DNA of 36,528 nucleotides from Campylobacter jejuni subsp. jejuni 414 (GCA_000163995.1 CM000855.1:1374845-1411372); one strand, 5' to 3'. Shown: positions 8,799 through 19,396, counted from the first letter of the stretch. Notes: a model not told the origin generated them from the sequence alone. Program-made: numbers and translations.

Positions 8799-9746
8799 AA
8801 TATCGATTTTATGATTATATAAATAAGCTCTTAAAAGTCTTGGAATTTTAGCTATTCTACACTCTTCTTTGAAATTTTTAGGTAATTTTTGACAAGTTTC
8901 ATACTCAAAAACAATAGCTTGTCCGTTTTTATATACAAGTGCTATTTTACCACCTAAAACACAATCACCCTTTAAAAGCTCTTTTCTTTGTGCCGTGCTT
9001 AAAAGCAAACCTTTCATTTTCACCGCTCTAGCAATCAAACTTTCATTTTTAGGGCAAATAAGAAGTCCTTGAACTTCTTTAATATTTTCAAAATCATAAA
9101 GTTTTTTCCTATCTTCACCAAGATAAGAAAAGCTTCTTTTTAAACCTTGATGAAATTCACTCACAAAGGCATTAGAGAATTTTTTTCTTATATAATTTCT
9201 AAAATATTTTTCATTTTCATTACTCTCATCATGAAAATAAAAAATATCTTTTTCTTTTAAAAAAGATGAAATTTCATCTTTACTTATAAAGAGTAAAGGG
9301 CGTAAAAGTGTATAATTTGAGCGTTTTTCACACTCTTGCATACCTAAAATTTCAGCCAAACCTGATCCACGAGAAAGTTGCATCAAAAACCATTCAAATT
9401 GATCGTTTAAATGATGGGCTAAAATAAGATGATCATAATCTTGCTCAAAGCAAATTTTTTCAAAAAAATCATAACGAAAATCTCTAGCTTTTTTTTCAAA
9501 ATTACTTTGAAATTTAGGAGCATATTTTATGAAAATTTTTTTATGAAATTTCAAAGCAAGTTCTTTGGCCTTTAACTCTTCTAAATCACTATTTTTTCTA
9601 GTTTTGTAATTAATCATCACAAGATCAAAGTCGATCTTTTCTTGCATTAGAAGATAAAAAAGCGCACTAGAATCGCTTCCATAAGAAAAAGCGAGTAAAT
9701 TTTTACCCCTTTTTAAAAGGGATAAAATTTCATCTTTAATTTGCAT
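8781..9746 (-). CDS. tilS: tRNA(Ile)-lysidine synthetase
   Basis: Attaches lysine to C34 of the AUA-reading tRNA(Ile), switching its codon and amino-acid identity; essential in most bacteria. The 321-residue protein has the N-type ATP-pyrophosphatase loop SYGSDSSAL at 21-29 (the usual SGGxDS with tyrosine in the second position), the [18 protein letters not shown] region near 110-127, and a shorter C-terminal part typical of epsilonproteobacteria. Its ATG overlaps by 11 bases the place where rimO would end if its frameshift were corrected, which suggests that the two genes were originally translationally coupled. Confidence 0.9.
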   Translation of the reverse strand: MQIKDEILSLLKRGKNLLAFSYGSDSSALFYLLMQEKIDFDLVMINYKTRKNSDLEELKAKELALKFHKKIFIKYAPKFQSNFEKKARDFRYDFFEKICFEQDYDHLILAHHLNDQFEWFLMQLSRGSGLAEILGMQECEKRSNYTLLRPLLFISKDEISSFLKEKDIFYFHDESNENEKYFRNYIRKKFSNAFVSEFHQGLKRSFSYLGEDRKKLYDFENIKEVQGLLICPKNESLIARAVKMKGLLLSTAQRKELLKGDCVLGGKIALVYKNGQAIVFEYETCQKLPKNFKEECRIAKIPRLLRAYLYNHKIDISSLNL

Positions 9747-11056
9747 CTACTTTTCTTAAAGCCTTAGCAAGAAGCTTTTTATCAAGGTTTTGCAAAATTT
9801 CACATTCATAAATTTGCCCCCATTTCCAAATTTCCACATTCGCTTTCATTGATAAGAATTTCCCCATCAATCTCTCTATCCCATCTTAAATCTTTAGCTG
9901 CGATGAAAAACTCTCCCTCGCTACTTTCTCCTGTGCAAACTACTAAACGCTTTTGCTCTACTTCTTTTTCAAAACTTTTTTCTATGACTTCATCAACAAT
10001 TTTTTCTATGATTTTAAGTCTTTTATTGATCACTTTAAAAGGCACTTGCTCCATATCAAAAGCAGCCGTATCTTCTTCCTTAGAATACGCAAAAACACTC
10101 ACTCTATCAAAACCAAAGTCTTTAACAAATTCACAAAGCTCTTCAAAATCCGCCTCACTTTCACCTGGATGTCCTACGATAAAACCTGTGCGTAAAAAGC
10201 TATTTGGCGCACTTTTCATTAAATTTAGTATTTCTTTAAGTCTTGTGCTATTTGCCCCACGCTTCATGATTTTAAGCATATTATCACTTATGTGCTGTAA
10301 AGGCATATCAAAATAATTTACAAAAATTTCAGAAGCTATAATGCGTTTGATCAAAGCTTCACTCGCACTCGTAGGATAAAGATACAAAATCCTAGCCGCT
10401 CTTATGCCTTGAATTTTTTCCACCTCATCGATTAAGCGTATAAGCCCATCTTTTTCACCCTTATCAAACAAATAAGAACTCGTATCTTGTGCGATAAAAG
10501 AAAAGTCCTTATAACCTCTAGCTACCAAATCTTTAAGTTCAGCTATAATGCTACTAATCTCGCGGGATTTTAACTTGCCTTTAAAGCTTGGAATCGCACA
10601 AAAAGAGCATTTTTGATTACACCCTTCAGCGATTTTGATAAAAGCGTGTGAATTTGAACCTGTAATAATACGTTTGGAATTTTCACTCTGCAAATAAGTC
10701 GAATTTGAAAATAAATTTGTTTTTTTCAGTATCATTTCATCGATTCTTTCATAATCACCCACACCTGTGAAAAGATCAACCTCAGGAAGTTCTTTCATAA
10801 GTTCTTCACGGTAACGCTGCATCAAACAACCCGTAACCACTAAAAGAGAATCTTTTTTTCTTTGCTCGTGTAAATCTAAAATCGCATTAATGCTTTCTTT
10901 TTTTGCACTATCAATAAAACCACAGGTATTTACGATTAAAACATCAGCCTTGCTTGGCTCATCGCAAAGCTCGTAAGCACTAAGGCGTCCTAGCATAATC
11001 TCACTATCGACTAAATTTTTATTACAACCTAAAGACACAAGATAAAGTTTTGACAT
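9736..11056 (-). CDS. rimO: Ribosomal protein S12 methylthiotransferase RimO, C-terminus frameshifted
   Basis: Radical-SAM enzyme that methylthiolates a conserved aspartate of ribosomal protein S12. The MTTase domain has Cys11, Cys45 and Cys77 for the auxiliary iron-sulfur cluster, and the radical-SAM motif [10 protein letters not shown] gives Cys146, Cys150 and Cys153. As written, the frame stops at 9806 after 416 residues (ending EMGANL). The break is at a run of five G on the coding strand (C5 at 9817-9821). With four G the frame continues [18 protein letters not shown] and stops at 9736, giving 439 residues and a complete TRAM domain. As given, the last strands of TRAM are lost; the catalytic core is intact, so partial function is possible. 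Confidence 0.9.
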
Positions 11057-11658
11057 TTTTCTCGCTTTTTTTGATAAAATAAATTTCTAAAATTATATCA
11101 AAAGATTGATAAGGAAATTTTTATGATTAACAAAAATATTGTTTTGCTTGGCGAAAGTCATTTTGCATTCAAAAATGGAATAACTCAAGGAATTCTAGAT
11201 GCCGGATTTAAGTGTTTTAATCTATCTTTAGGTGGAACTCCAAGTTTGCAAAATTTATATGAGTTAATCAGAAATAAAAAACTTTTAGAAAATGCGGATT
11301 TAATTATTACAGGATCAAATACTCATGATATTGCACAATATAATTCTTTCGATTTATTTCCAAAAAGCTATCAAGTGATCAATTGGCTTTACAAAGAATT
11401 ATATTTTTTAAAGAAAAAGATTATTTGCTTTATTGCTCCAACACCTCAAAAATGGTTGAATAAAAACTGTATAAAATATGTAAATACACTCCATATAAAA
11501 TTAGCAATTAAATATGGATTCAATGTAATTAACATAAATAAAAAACATTTAGAATCTTCATATAGCTTAATACAAAGAGATGAAGCTCATGATTTTGATT
11601 GTATTATGAGAGAACTTGGGAGAAATATAGCAAATAATATTGAAAATTTTTCTTTTCC

Positions 11659-11665
11659 AAAAAAA
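11659..11665 (+). repeat. A7 run at frame junction
   Basis: Seven A residues at which the N-terminal and C-terminal frames of the transferase separate. Eight A residues would fuse them into one frame without a stop. Confidence 0.85.
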
Positions 11666-12726
11666 TAAATATTATAAATGATAATCCACAATTTTATTTT
11701 TATCCAATTGAAAAAGCAATAAATTTAAATTTCGCTAATTTCAAATTCAAACAAAGTTGGTTATGCAGTGAAAAAGTTTATTGCATAAAAAGTAAAGAAG
11801 TAATTAGTTTTAATAAAAATACTTTTAATCTAAATTTATTAGGAGTTCATCTTTGGAATGATTCAGGTATTTGTGAAATTCAAATTAAAAATCCAAAAGA
11901 TCAAATTTTCAATCGAAGTTTAAATTATAATTTCTCATACTTTTTTGACATATACGATAGACAATTTAAATTCGCTAATGATACTAAAATTTTAAATAAT
12001 GGGGTAAACAATATAAATCTTATCTCTTTCTTCCTAGCTTCTCCTGAAGGTAACTACCATACCGAAAAAATAGATTTTGAAGCTTTAGCTAATGAAAATA
12101 TAGAAATACCGAAAGAATATAATTTCAATCATTTAATTCCTCCAATAGAATTATACAAGGAGATTATAGATGAATATTGTTCTATAATGGATCCCATAAA
12201 ACTAGCTCCTTTGCAAAATCAAATCAAAGAAAAAGATAGTGTTATCTCCACTTTAAATCAAGAAAAAACAACGCTACAAAATGAGCTTAGTTCTTTTCCT
12301 ATTAAAAAACAAAATTTAGAAATAAAAAATCTAGAACAAGATTTAATCTTTAAAAAATTACAAAATAAAAAACTAGCTAAACAAATGGGTATAAAATTAA
12401 ATACTATAATACCTAAACTAACTATGATAAATCCAAATTCAGCTAAAGCAAGAATTCATAATCATCTATCTTATAAACTAGGGCAAGCTTTAATAGAAAA
12501 TTCAAAAAGTGTATTTGGATATATAAGAATGCCTTTTATTTTATCTTATATAGCAGATAAACACAAACTTGAACAAAAAATATATAAAGAAAAAATAAAA
12601 CAAAACCCAAGCTTTACTTTACCACCATTGGAAACTTATCCTGATTATAATGAAGCTTTAAAAGAAAAAGAATGTTTTACTTATAAATTAGGTGAAGCTT
12701 TAATGAAAGCAAGTAATAATTGGTAT

Positions 12727-12735
12727 GGGGGGGGG
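12727..12735 (+). repeat. G9 homopolymeric tract (phase-variable type)
   Basis: Nine consecutive G in an otherwise AT-rich gene, encoding Gly-Gly-Gly in NWYGGGYIKF near the C-terminus. Runs of about eight or more G are the standard contingency tracts of C. jejuni surface genes. G9 is in frame to the normal stop at 12795. G8 or G10 would replace roughly the last 20 residues with an unrelated tail and stop within about 15 codons. Confidence 0.92.
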
Positions 12736-12865
12736 TATATCAAATTTATATTCAAAGATGTGCCTAGGTTGAAGAGGGAGTTTGGAAAAAGTTAAAAAAT
12801 CATAAAATTCTTTTCTTTATTCAAGATGTAAAAAACATATGCGTAGATTTTTTTAATGTAAAATT

Positions 12866-12874
12866 TGCTAGAAT
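12866..12874 (+). promoter_or_regulatory. Extended -10 promoter for prfB
   Basis: TGCTAGAAT, an extended -10 (TGnTAnAAT), 33 bases before the prfB ATG. The AT-rich upstream with T runs suits the usual Campylobacter sigma70 promoter. Confidence 0.5.
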
Positions 12875-12907
12875 AATATCTTGTAAAAATCGAGAAAGAA
12901 AATTTTT

Positions 12908-14008
12908 ATGGATAATTACGAATTTAGCGAACTTTTAAAAATCTTAAAAAACAAAGTTGGCAACATAGCCTCCATCATCAAGCCTGAAAATATCCAAACA
13001 AGGCTTAAAGAAATTGAAGAGCTTGAAAATTCTCCTTCTTTTTGGAGTGATGTCAAACAAGCAGGAGTCATAGGTAAAGAAAAAACTAAAATTACCAATC
13101 TACTTAAAAACTATGAAAATGCTTTCAATGCTTTAAATGACGCAAGCGAACTTTTTGATCTAGCCAATAGCGAAAACGATACAGAAACGCTTGAAGCTTT
13201 ATTTAATGACGTACCAAAACTTGAAGATACTATTACAAGTCTTGAAATTTCCATGCTTTTAAGCGGAGAAAATGATAGTAAAAATGCCATTGTTTCCATT
13301 CACCCTGGTGCAGGCGGAACAGAAAGCAATGACTGGGCAAGCATACTTTATAGAATGTATTTAAGGTTTTGCGAAAGAGAAGGTTTTAAGGTTGAAACTC
13401 TAGACTTTCAAGAAGGTGAAGAAGCAGGACTTAAAGATGTAAGCTTTTTGGTTAAGGGTGAAAATGCTTATGGTTATTTAAAGGCTGAAAATGGTATTCA
13501 TCGTTTAGTAAGAACTTCTCCTTTTGATAGTGCAGGACGCCGGCATACAAGCTTTTCAAGCGTTATGGTAAGCCCTGAGCTTGATGATGATATAGAAATA
13601 GAAATCGAAGAAAAAGATATAAGAATAGACTATTACCGAGCAAGCGGTGCGGGTGGGCAACATGTCAATAAAACAGAATCAGCCGTAAGAATTACACATT
13701 TTCCAACCGGCATAGTCGTACAATGTCAAAATGACAGAAGCCAACACAAAAACAAAGCTACTGCTTTTAAAATGCTAAAATCTCGCCTTTATGAGCTTGA
13801 GCTTTTAAAACAACAAGATAATGCCAATGCTGGCGAAAAAAGTGAGATAGGCTGGGGGCATCAAATCCGATCTTATGTGCTTTTTCCTTATCAGCAAGTC
13901 AAAGATAATCGCAGCGGAGAAGCTTTCTCTCAAGTGGATAATATCCTTGATGGGGATATTAAAAAAATGATAGAAGGTGTTTTAATCGCTTTAAAAGTGG
14001 AGCAATGA
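12908..14008 (+). CDS. prfB: Peptide chain release factor 2
   Basis: Class I release factor reading UGA and UAA stops. The 366-residue protein has the RF2 recognition tripeptide SPF (204-206, in [10 protein letters not shown]) and the GGQ hydrolysis motif (249-251, in [14 protein letters not shown]). The frame is continuous: unlike E. coli and many other bacteria, there is no in-frame UGA near codon 25 and no programmed frameshift site. It has its own probable promoter. Convergent with truD. Confidence 0.97.
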   Translation: MDNYEFSELLKILKNKVGNIASIIKPENIQTRLKEIEELENSPSFWSDVKQAGVIGKEKTKITNLLKNYENAFNALNDASELFDLANSENDTETLEALFNDVPKLEDTITSLEISMLLSGENDSKNAIVSIHPGAGGTESNDWASILYRMYLRFCEREGFKVETLDFQEGEEAGLKDVSFLVKGENAYGYLKAENGIHRLVRTSPFDSAGRRHTSFSSVMVSPELDDDIEIEIEEKDIRIDYYRASGAGGQHVNKTESAVRITHFPTGIVVQCQNDRSQHKNKATAFKMLKSRLYELELLKQQDNANAGEKSEIGWGHQIRSYVLFPYQQVKDNRSGEAFSQVDNILDGDIKKMIEGVLIALKVEQ

Positions 14009-14166
14009 CTATAATTAAGTATCAAATAATTTAACAAAACAAAAAATTATACATAAACAAAACTCCTTTCTGCTTACCATACTCTTTAATAAATAATCTT
14101 ATTGCTTAAATTTAAATTCATTATTCAATAATAAAAATTTCAATTAATACTTGTTACTAAACTATT

Positions 14167-15285
14167 TCACTCAAGCAAATTTTTATGTAAAATTTCTTCT
14201 AAAACCACAGTAGCGTAAGAGCCTTTTTGTAAGAAAAATTCTATACAAAAATGAGCTTTTTCTTCATCATAACGCCATTTTACATCTTCTAAATATCCCC
14301 ACATAAAGCGTCTTGAACCTTGCATTTTAGTCTTAAACTCTAAAGTATCCTTAAAGATTTCATTTTCTAAATTTAAAGCTAAGCCTTGTCCTGTTTCATA
14401 AGCCTTAGCACCGATTAAAAGCCCCATAGCGCTAATATCCCTTGCCTTAAAACGCTCAAGTTCAGCACTTAAATCTTCACATAAAAAACATTTTCCAAAA
14501 GGATAATGCCCTAAAACTTCGCCTTTTAAAAGCTTAAAAAATTGCTCTTGTTTTTTAAGTTCTTTAGCTTCTCCTTTAGAAATTTTATAAATTTGCGCTA
14601 ATTCTTTCTCGCTAAAATCATTTGCAAAATGTGATAACTCCACTCTTTTGCTCAAATAGCGATTAAAAAGCTCACTTTGAAAAGCTGAGATTAAAAACTC
14701 TTTCATTTTTACATTTTTCATCTTTTTTCCGCGTAAAATTTCCAGTCCTTCTTTATAATTATCTCCAAATTTTCCAAAACGCTGATAACCAAAATAATTC
14801 GCAAAACCTTGTTTATTTAAATTTATCAAAGCTTGTTCTAGTTTTAAAGCATCACTTGGCAGAACTTTTTTTAAGCGTATAAAAAAAGAATTTCCTTTTA
14901 AATGGCCTATTCTTAACTTATTTTCATGGATGAAAGTTTCTAAAATTTTAAGCTTAGAATGAGAAAAATTTAACAAAAAACTTTCGAATTTTTTAGGCAT
15001 AGAAAGGTATTGAAAAGTTAATCCTTGTTTGTCTTTAAGCCCAGCATAACCAAAATCACGCATTTTAACTCCGCTTGCCTCACTTAAAATTTTTAAAGCT
15101 TCGTTTGTAGTTAAATCCTTTTTATTAATATGCAAGATAAGATGCTCACCTTTACCACTAAATTTATACAAAGGTTTTTCACGCACCACAAAATCATCGC
15201 TATTTTTACTAAAATACGCATTAATAGGACTGTGTTTTAAACTATACAAAGGTTTAAAAATGGTGTTCTCTTCCGCTAAATTCAT
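14167..15285 (-). CDS. truD: tRNA pseudouridine(13) synthase
   Basis: Makes pseudouridine at position 13 of several tRNAs. The 372-residue protein has the TruD motif [13 protein letters not shown] with the likely catalytic Asp85, the FxRxxN-type region [15 protein letters not shown] near 163-177, and the C-terminal GxxY/TRUD segments. Its start lies 32 bases inside the end of thiL, so the two are probably co-transcribed and coupled. In NCTC 11168 I recall a small gene (Cj1456c) between prfB and truD; the 158 bases here (14009-14166) contain no such frame. Confidence 0.95.
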   Translation of the reverse strand: MNLAEENTIFKPLYSLKHSPINAYFSKNSDDFVVREKPLYKFSGKGEHLILHINKKDLTTNEALKILSEASGVKMRDFGYAGLKDKQGLTFQYLSMPKKFESFLLNFSHSKLKILETFIHENKLRIGHLKGNSFFIRLKKVLPSDALKLEQALINLNKQGFANYFGYQRFGKFGDNYKEGLEILRGKKMKNVKMKEFLISAFQSELFNRYLSKRVELSHFANDFSEKELAQIYKISKGEAKELKKQEQFFKLLKGEVLGHYPFGKCFLCEDLSAELERFKARDISAMGLLIGAKAYETGQGLALNLENEIFKDTLEFKTKMQGSRRFMWGYLEDVKWRYDEEKAHFCIEFFLQKGSYATVVLEEILHKNLLE

Positions 15286-16075
15286 ATTTTCCTTTCACTG
15301 CTTTTCCAAAAATATTTAATTTCACACCGTGTTTTTTGGCTATTGTTTGTATATTTTGACGCTCTTTTTCATCAAAAGCAAATAAAATTTCATATTCTTC
15401 CCCACTATAAAGTGCATAATCATCAAGCTTTTTAAACCAAAAAATTCCACACTTATTCAAGGATAAAAGTCTTGATAAATCCTTGCTTAAGCCATCTGAA
15501 ATATCCATAGCACAAGATACTAAAGGTGCAATTTCATAAAAAAAACTAGATCTTAATTTTGGCTTTATAAATACATGATTTGGGCTTAAAATACCCCCAT
15601 TTTGTAAAATTTCAAGTCCCTTTAAACTCTGCCCTAATCTTCCTGTATGAGCAAGTAAATGTCCTTTCTTTAAACCTTTTCTAAATACAGCTTTGTTATT
15701 GATCTTTGAAATGATAGTGAGACTAATGTCTATTTTATCATTACTTATAGTATCACCGCCTATGATTTCTATATTAAATTTCCTAGTTGTTTTTAAAAAA
15801 CCTTTTTGTAAAGCTTTGATTTCATTTTCACTGAAATTTTTTGGTAAAGCAAGTCCTAAAAGTGCGTATTTTGGAATGGCATTCATCACAATAGCATCTG
15901 AAATATTAACAAGCATTGCTTTTGTAGCAATTTGTTCTAGGCTAAACCACTCTCTTTTAAAATGCACATTTTCAAAAAACAAATCCTTACTAAAACACCA
16001 ATTATCAATAATAGCTCCATCATCGCCATTTTTTTCATTTAAAAAAGCTTTAATAATAAAATCTTCTTTATTCAT
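15254..16075 (-). CDS. thiL: Thiamine-monophosphate kinase
   Basis: Phosphorylates thiamine phosphate to thiamine diphosphate, the last step of cofactor synthesis. The 273-residue protein is shorter than the ~320 of most ThiL. It keeps the nucleotide/metal motifs: NGDDGAII near 16-23, [13 protein letters not shown]-type segment near 54-66, GGDTISND near 101-108, and [17 protein letters not shown] near 187-203. It overlaps the start of truD by 32 bases. Divergent from the gene at 16162. Confidence 0.9.
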   Translation of the reverse strand: MNKEDFIIKAFLNEKNGDDGAIIDNWCFSKDLFFENVHFKREWFSLEQIATKAMLVNISDAIVMNAIPKYALLGLALPKNFSENEIKALQKGFLKTTRKFNIEIIGGDTISNDKIDISLTIISKINNKAVFRKGLKKGHLLAHTGRLGQSLKGLEILQNGGILSPNHVFIKPKLRSSFFYEIAPLVSCAMDISDGLSKDLSRLLSLNKCGIFWFKKLDDYALYSGEEYEILFAFDEKERQNIQTIAKKHGVKLNIFGKAVKGKYEFSGREHHF

Positions 16076-16132
16076 AATGCGTGATTTTATAAAATTTGCT
16101 TTTAAATTCTAGTGAATTTTAGAAAAATTTTA

Positions 16133-16138
16133 TATAAT
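16133..16138 (+). promoter_or_regulatory. Sigma70 -10 box, gene at 16162
   Basis: TATAAT 23 bases before the ATG at 16162, in a strongly AT-rich thiL-divergent intergenic region, followed by an AAGGA ribosome binding site. Confidence 0.5.
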
Positions 16139-16161
16139 ATAGAAATATTTAAGGAAAAGCT

Positions 16162-17234
16162 ATGAAAAAATTAGAATTAAGAATTTTTAGATTTGATAAA
16201 ACTAAGGATTATGAGGCTTATTATAAACCCTATGTTTATAATAATTATGAAAATTTTGCAAGTTTTTATGATTTGCTTTTGCAAGTTCAAGATGATGATA
16301 TTTATTTTGATTTTGACAAAGATGAAAACACTTACATAGTAGTAAATAAACAGATTATACCACTTTTTACACCTTTAGAAGAAGTAGCAAAAGAATTTGA
16401 TTTTAATCTTTGTATCGAACCTTTAAGCACAAAAAGAGCTATTAAAGATCTTATCATTGATAAAAATGATTTTTTAGACAAATACAAATATCTTGAAAAA
16501 TTTGGTAATGAAGAAGATAAAAAGCTTTATACAAAATACGATTATTTATATTATGCAAGTGAAATTTTGCACTATCATCCTGATTATATGGGAAATGGGG
16601 TGTTTTATTTAGCTTCAAAAATGATAGAAAAATATCCTGAAAAAAAGATAGAAATTTTAAAAACCCTTGCAGATAAAAAAAGGGAATTTTTTACCATCTT
16701 GAAAGCAAAAATGAAATTTTAGAAACAACAATAAAAAATTTACAAAATGAAATTTTAAATTTAGGGCTTTTTGATAAAAATATTTTACACTTTGATTTAC
16801 CTAAAACTGGTGCTTTTGATAATGAAATCAAAGAACTTAAAGAAATTAAATATGATTTTAAAGATTTCAATATAGCTTTTTATGGTTTTAATGCTTGTGA
16901 TACTTTAAAATCCAAACTCAAGGCTAAATTTATCTCCTATGAAAACAGCATAAAAAACAATGGTTTTACTTTGTTAAATTTAAATCCTACACTAAGTTAT
17001 GAAATGGCTGCAGATATTGTTTTAGATGCTTATGATAGTGGAGCTGATTTTATAGTAGTAAAAGAAGAAAAAGATTTTTATCTTTTTGATACTTGTGCCA
17101 AAAAACTTATGCAAACAAGTGGTAGGGAATTTGAGGATTTTTATATTTTGAGTCGTTTTGAATTTTTAGCTCTCATTCAAGGTATACAAGCCCCATCATT
17201 AAAAAATCACACTTTAAAGGTTAGTTTGATATGA
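16162..17234 (+). pseudogene. HdrB-like conserved protein, frameshifted
   Basis: Position of Cj1459. The first frame (16162-16722) starts MKKLELRIFRFDKTKDY and stops after 186 residues; a second frame runs from about 16690 to 17234. The break lies in the A7-GGG-AA-T6 stretch at 16675-16692. One extra base, most naturally a seventh T, gives KREFFYHLESKNEILE and a single 357-residue protein. The N-terminal half resembles the DUF5644 type of epsilonproteobacteria; the C-terminal part (GFTLLNLNPTLSYEMAADIV, GADFIVVKEEKDF, SGREF...LIQG) recalls the CCG/heterodisulfide reductase B fold without an obvious complete cysteine set. The biochemical role is unknown. The next gene starts inside its last codons (17231). 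Confidence 0.78.
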
Positions 17235-17614
17235 AAATCTCTTTAGAATGCAAAGATCTCATCATAGAAAAAACTTTAGAACTTTTTTTAAAGGATCATT
17301 TGGTGATGAAAAAAGACTGTGATTTTATCATTAGTGATGAAAAAATTCACATTGCAAAACCCTTATTTATCATTTCTAAAAACTCGCCATTTTTAAGTAT
17401 ACCTTTTAGTAAAGAAGCCTTATTTGAGTCCTTAAATGAATTTGACAATGCCTTAAAAGCTGCTGCTTTACAACTTGCACTTGAACAAAAAAGATTGCTT
17501 GAAAAAAAAATTGATGCTATAGCTTTCGAATTTAAAAAAGATTACGAAAATAAGATCGATCTTGCTATAAAAGATCTTAAAAACAAACTCATAAAAGCAC
17601 TCAATGATGAATGA
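17231..17614 (+). CDS. Small conserved protein of unknown function
   Basis: A 127-residue cytoplasmic protein (position of Cj1460), MKISLECKDLIIEKTLELF. The N-terminal ~70 residues alternate strand-like and helical segments; the C-terminal half (about 75-127) is a long charged helix (EQKRLLEKKIDAIAFEF), probably a coiled coil. I recognise no domain. It overlaps the preceding gene by four bases (ATGA). Its own last codons contain the likely true start of rsmD at 17604, so it is the middle gene of a coupled trio. Confidence 0.7.
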   Translation: MKISLECKDLIIEKTLELFLKDHLVMKKDCDFIISDEKIHIAKPLFIISKNSPFLSIPFSKEALFESLNEFDNALKAAALQLALEQKRLLEKKIDAIAFEFKKDYENKIDLAIKDLKNKLIKALNDE

Positions 17615-18291
17615 TGAATTTATAAGCGTTAAAGACTTTTTTAACCATAATGAAAAAAAGGAAAAAATTCTTCAAAAACAAGAAATCAACTCCCCTAAAG
17701 AAAAAACGAAAAAAACCAAAAGAAACAAAGCTTTATACAAGTATAGAAAGTGGCAAATATAAAGGAAAAAAACTACTTTTACCTAGTCTTACAACCACAA
17801 GAAGCACAAAAAGCATAGTAAAAAGTTGTGTTTTTAATGTGATAAGAGAAAATTTAAGAGATAAAATTTTTATTGAAGCCTTTGGCGGAAGTGCTTTGAT
17901 GGCAGCTGAAGCGCTGAGTAATTACGCTTTAAAAGCTTATGCTATAGAGCTTGATACAAAAGCTTATAAAATCGCTTTAGAAAATGCTAAAAATATAAAC
18001 ATAAATTTAGAAGTCATTCACGCAAATACTTTTGAAATTTTACCAAAACTTATAAAAAATTCAAAAAATGAAATCATCTTATATCTTGATCCACCTTTTG
18101 ATATCAGAGAAGGTTTTAGCAATATTTATGAAAAAATTTATCATTTTTTAGAAAATTTGCATTTAAAAACTTTAAAACTAATTATTTTTGAACACCATTC
18201 CACTATCAAAACTCCTGAAAAAATCCAAAATTTTCAAAAAACCAAAGAAAAGAAATTTGGCTCAACGAGTTTAAGTTTTTATACTTTTTAG
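17604..18291 (+). CDS. rsmD: 16S rRNA m2G966 methyltransferase RsmD, N-terminal frameshift
   Basis: Methylates the guanine at position 966 of 16S rRNA. The methyltransferase part is intact: SAM motif AFGGSA and catalytic LDPPFD (about residues 77-82 and 146-151 counted from the ATG at 17650), with ESGKYKGKKLLLP before them. The continuous frame starts at 17650, without a ribosome binding site and with an implausible lysine run. An ATG at 17604, inside the end of the previous gene, begins MMNDEFISVKDFFNHNEKKE but is out of frame by one. Removing one A from A7 at 17709-17715 gives EKTKKPKETKLYTS and a 228-residue protein. I take 17604 as the ancestral start; 17650 could still give an active enzyme. 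Confidence 0.8.
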
Positions 18292-18296
18292 CTTAC

Positions 18297-18314
18297 TTGG
18301 AACACTTATTGCTT
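18297..18314 (+). promoter_or_regulatory. Sigma54 (RpoN) promoter of flgI operon
   Basis: TTGGAACACTTATTGCTT: the GG at -24 and GC at -12 are separated by ten bases, an almost perfect sigma54 site, as expected for middle flagellar genes under FlgS/FlgR control in C. jejuni. It lies 36 bases before the flgI ATG. Confidence 0.88.
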
Positions 18315-18349
18315 TATCTATAATCAACAATAGATTAAAGGAAGAATCC

Positions 18350-19396
18350 ATGAGAGTTTTAACGATATTTTTACTCTTTATGACAAGCATTTTTTCAGTG
18401 CAAATCAAGGATGTAGCAAACACTGTGGGCGTAAGAGATAACCAACTTATAGGTTATGGACTTGTTGTAGGACTTAATGGAAGTGGTGATGGAACAAGTT
18501 CTAAATTTACACTACAATCCATCTCAAACCTTTTACAAGGTATGAATATCAAAGTAGATCCTAATGATATCAAATCAAAAAATACCGCAGCTGTTATGGT
18601 TACAGCTAAACTCCCAGCCTTTGCAAAAAGTGGAGATAAACTTGATATTACTGTTTCATCTATGGGTGATGCAAAATCTTTACAAGGTGGAACACTTTTG
18701 CTTACTGCACTTCGTGGAATTGATGGTGAAATTTATGCTATAGCACAAGGCTCTATCTCAACAGGAGGTTTGACACCTAGACCAGGAGGAGCAGGTTCTC
18801 ACTCAACCGCTGCAATTGTAATGGGTGGAGCTAATGTAGAAAGAGAAATTCCACAAAATTTTAGTCAAAATAACGATCTAACCTTAAGCTTAAAAGTAGC
18901 AGACTTTAAAACAGCAAATGATATAGAAAGAGTTTTAAATACTGTCTTTGGCGAAGAAGTGGCCAAAGCTATCGACTCTCGTACAATAAGACTCAAAAAA
19001 CCTGAAGATCTTTCAAATGTTGATTTTATGGCAAGAGTTTTAGAACAAGATATAGCTTATAAACCACAAAGCAAAGTCATCATTGATGAAAGAACAGGAA
19101 CAGTGATTGCTGGAGTTGATGTAGAAGTAGAACCTGTTTTAATCACTCATAAAGACATCACTATAAAAATAGATCCAAATAATAATGCAGTAGCCAACCA
19201 AAATGAAATTGATATGAAAGATGGTGGTTTTGTAGATCCAAGTTCAAATACCTTAAGAATCAACAATGCAAAAAGCACAGTTGCAAATATTGCCAGAATG
19301 CTTAACAAACTTGGAGCAACACCAAATGATATCATCGCTATTATGGAAAATTTAAAGCGCGCAGGTGCAATTAACGCAGATTTGGAGATCATCTGA
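18350..19396 (+). CDS. flgI: Flagellar P-ring protein FlgI
   Basis: Periplasmic protein that assembles the P ring around the flagellar rod in the peptidoglycan. The 348-residue protein begins with a signal peptide (MRVLTIFLLFMTSIFSVQ), then IKDVANTVGVRDNQLIGYGLVVGL, the hallmark FlgI N-terminus (split here as IKDVANTVGVRDN and QLIGYGLVVGL), and ends NDIIAIMENLKRAGAINADL. It has its own AAGGAAG ribosome binding site and a sigma54 promoter. The stop overlaps the flgJ start by one base. Confidence 0.97.
   Translation: MRVLTIFLLFMTSIFSVQIKDVANTVGVRDNQLIGYGLVVGLNGSGDGTSSKFTLQSISNLLQGMNIKVDPNDIKSKNTAAVMVTAKLPAFAKSGDKLDITVSSMGDAKSLQGGTLLLTALRGIDGEIYAIAQGSISTGGLTPRPGGAGSHSTAAIVMGGANVEREIPQNFSQNNDLTLSLKVADFKTANDIERVLNTVFGEEVAKAIDSRTIRLKKPEDLSNVDFMARVLEQDIAYKPQSKVIIDERTGTVIAGVDVEVEPVLITHKDITIKIDPNNNAVANQNEIDMKDGGFVDPSSNTLRINNAKSTVANIARMLNKLGATPNDIIAIMENLKRAGAINADLEII

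Larger units (their letters stand above)
11123..12795 (+). pseudogene. Capsule-type transferase with G9 tract, frameshifted
   Basis: A gene inserted between rimO and prfB. The first frame (11123-11668, 181 residues) begins INKNIVLLGESHF, a GDSL/SGNH-like opening, and ends at a run of seven A (11659-11665). With eight A the frame reads through as PKKINIINDNPQF and stays open to 12795, giving about 557 residues. The second part has a mixed region, a coiled coil (about 12200-12390) and a C-terminal two-copy repeat: LSYKLGQALI...GYIRMPFILSYI, then FTYKLGEALM...GGGYIKFIF. That C-terminus is typical of C. jejuni capsule transferases; from memory the overall layout resembles Cj1421/Cj1422, which add O-methyl phosphoramidate to capsule sugars. 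An alternative is another capsule modification enzyme. Function is inferred. Confidence 0.75.

Noticed and set aside
11669-12186. Apparent 518-base gap between two frames, perhaps an intergenic region
   Set aside because: It is fully open in the frame of the downstream part back to the A7 run, so it is coding sequence of one broken gene.
12908-13010. Possible programmed frameshift in prfB
   Set aside because: The frame is continuous for 366 codons with no early in-frame TGA, so this release factor 2 gene does not use recoding.
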